This document shows, in pieces, positions 63,551-64,000 of a stretch of 64,000 nucleotides of DNA. The stretch is from Xestospongia muta. Its lineage: Eukaryota > Porifera > Demospongiae > Haplosclerida > Petrosiidae. The notes beneath the pieces were generated by a model, which was not told the origin of the DNA, searched no databases, and saw nothing but the letters and a program-made list of their open reading frames with translations. Made by a program: the position numbers and the translations under genes. Each line of letters opens with the position of its first letter. The stretch's first letter is position 1. Location: contig OY848923.1 of assembly GCA_963693285.1 (NCBI GenBank), positions 1,932,038 through 1,996,037 on the forward strand, read 5' to 3'.

Positions 63551-64000
63551 ATGATCAGAGTTATTGTCATCTTGATGTTACTGGATTGTTACTGCAATGC
63601 TATTGTAGACATTGACAAAAGAACCAGAGGTAATAATGACACTTAATAAATATACTTTATATATTAAATATAATTTATAGGTATTCCTATGGATGTCTCA
63701 CATGAAGGAAATTTTTTTTGTTTTGCCTTCATCAGAAACAAAGCAAACACAGAACCTGGCAGTGGTGCAGAAGCTCCTAGAAATCTAGGAATCTTCATAA
63801 CCACACAAAACGCAAATCCAGTTGATTATCGGATTAGATCTGGTAGTACTGGCTATACAAGGACTGGTACAGTCACAATTGGAACAATTGTAAGGGAAGA
63901 ATATATGACACCAAATGTACAAGAAGTGAACATGGATACAACTTCAGTTGGTATAATTGTGGAAACAATTAATTCAAGTGAAACAATACAAGTGATGGGA
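63551..64000 (+). CDS. Gene 6: sixth family member (5' part only)
   Basis: Exon 1 is 63551-63629 (signal peptide MIRVIVILMLLDCYCNA). Intron 1 is 63630-63680 (51 nt), and exon 2 starts at 63681 and runs off the window, open throughout. The visible part matches the start of the IgGFc-like domain (IPMDVSHEGNFFCFAFIRN) with its own substitutions at the variable sites, such as VQEVNMDTTS and an Asp where the others have Gly in NPVGY. What lies in its middle and tail cannot be seen. Confidence 0.85.

Overview
The window looks like genomic DNA of a demosponge, most likely Amphimedon queenslandica or a close relative. This is inferred from four things: strong AT-richness; many 45-70 nt GT..AG introns in dense genes; metazoan extracellular domains (IgGFc-binding-like, Calx-beta, Ig, FN3, Kunitz, TIL) in unusual mixtures; and a Death/CARD-like/LRR intracellular protein. 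No database search was possible. Exon boundaries come from splice motifs, phase bookkeeping and comparison between the paralogues in the window.

The main content is a tandem array of six same-strand paralogues, starting at 2629, 18385, 27441, 44593, 57534 and 63551 (the last runs off the end). Each has a 26-27 residue signal-peptide exon, a 49-55 nt intron and one 1.4 kb exon encoding an IgGFc-binding-protein N-terminal-like domain. In the five complete copies this is followed by a Calx-beta domain built from three exons, one of them a 21-nt microexon. This head is nearly identical in all copies. The middle then differs: two more Calx-beta domains (gene 1); Calx-beta plus three Kunitz, two TIL and other Cys-rich exons, with no membrane segment (gene 2); three Ig and four FN3 domains (gene 3); Calx-beta plus six Ig domains (gene 4); nothing (gene 5). 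Genes 1, 3, 4 and 5 end in a transmembrane exon and a tyrosine-rich cytoplasmic tail; the TM/tail exons of 3, 4 and 5 are closely related, and gene 1 shares the last tail exon. Almost all extracellular exons begin and end in phase 1, so cassettes can be swapped without frame damage. I read the array as a modular family of cell-surface recognition receptors plus one secreted relative. A role in self/non-self recognition or immunity is inference only.

Layout: 1-2577 non-coding; 2629-6482 gene 1; 7215-8072 relics of an LRR gene; 8616-12915 (minus strand) a Death-CARD-like-coiled-coil-LRR gene without NACHT; 13435-14062 (minus strand) a decayed MULE-type transposase; 14500-18330 repeats and inverted-repeat elements; 18385-23786 gene 2, with an in-frame TGA at a conserved Cys position; 24000-27388 non-coding, related to the region upstream of gene 1; 27441-38212 gene 3; 38213-44540 repeat-rich; 44593-53981 gene 4; 54017-57480 repeats; 57534-61327 gene 5; 61492-63550 a copy of the gene 5 upstream block; 63551-64000 start of gene 6. 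Flank similarities suggest that a two-gene block (1+2) was duplicated to give 3+4, followed by a recent 6-kb tandem duplication producing 5 and 6. Families of inverted-repeat elements lie between the genes and in the introns where cassettes join.
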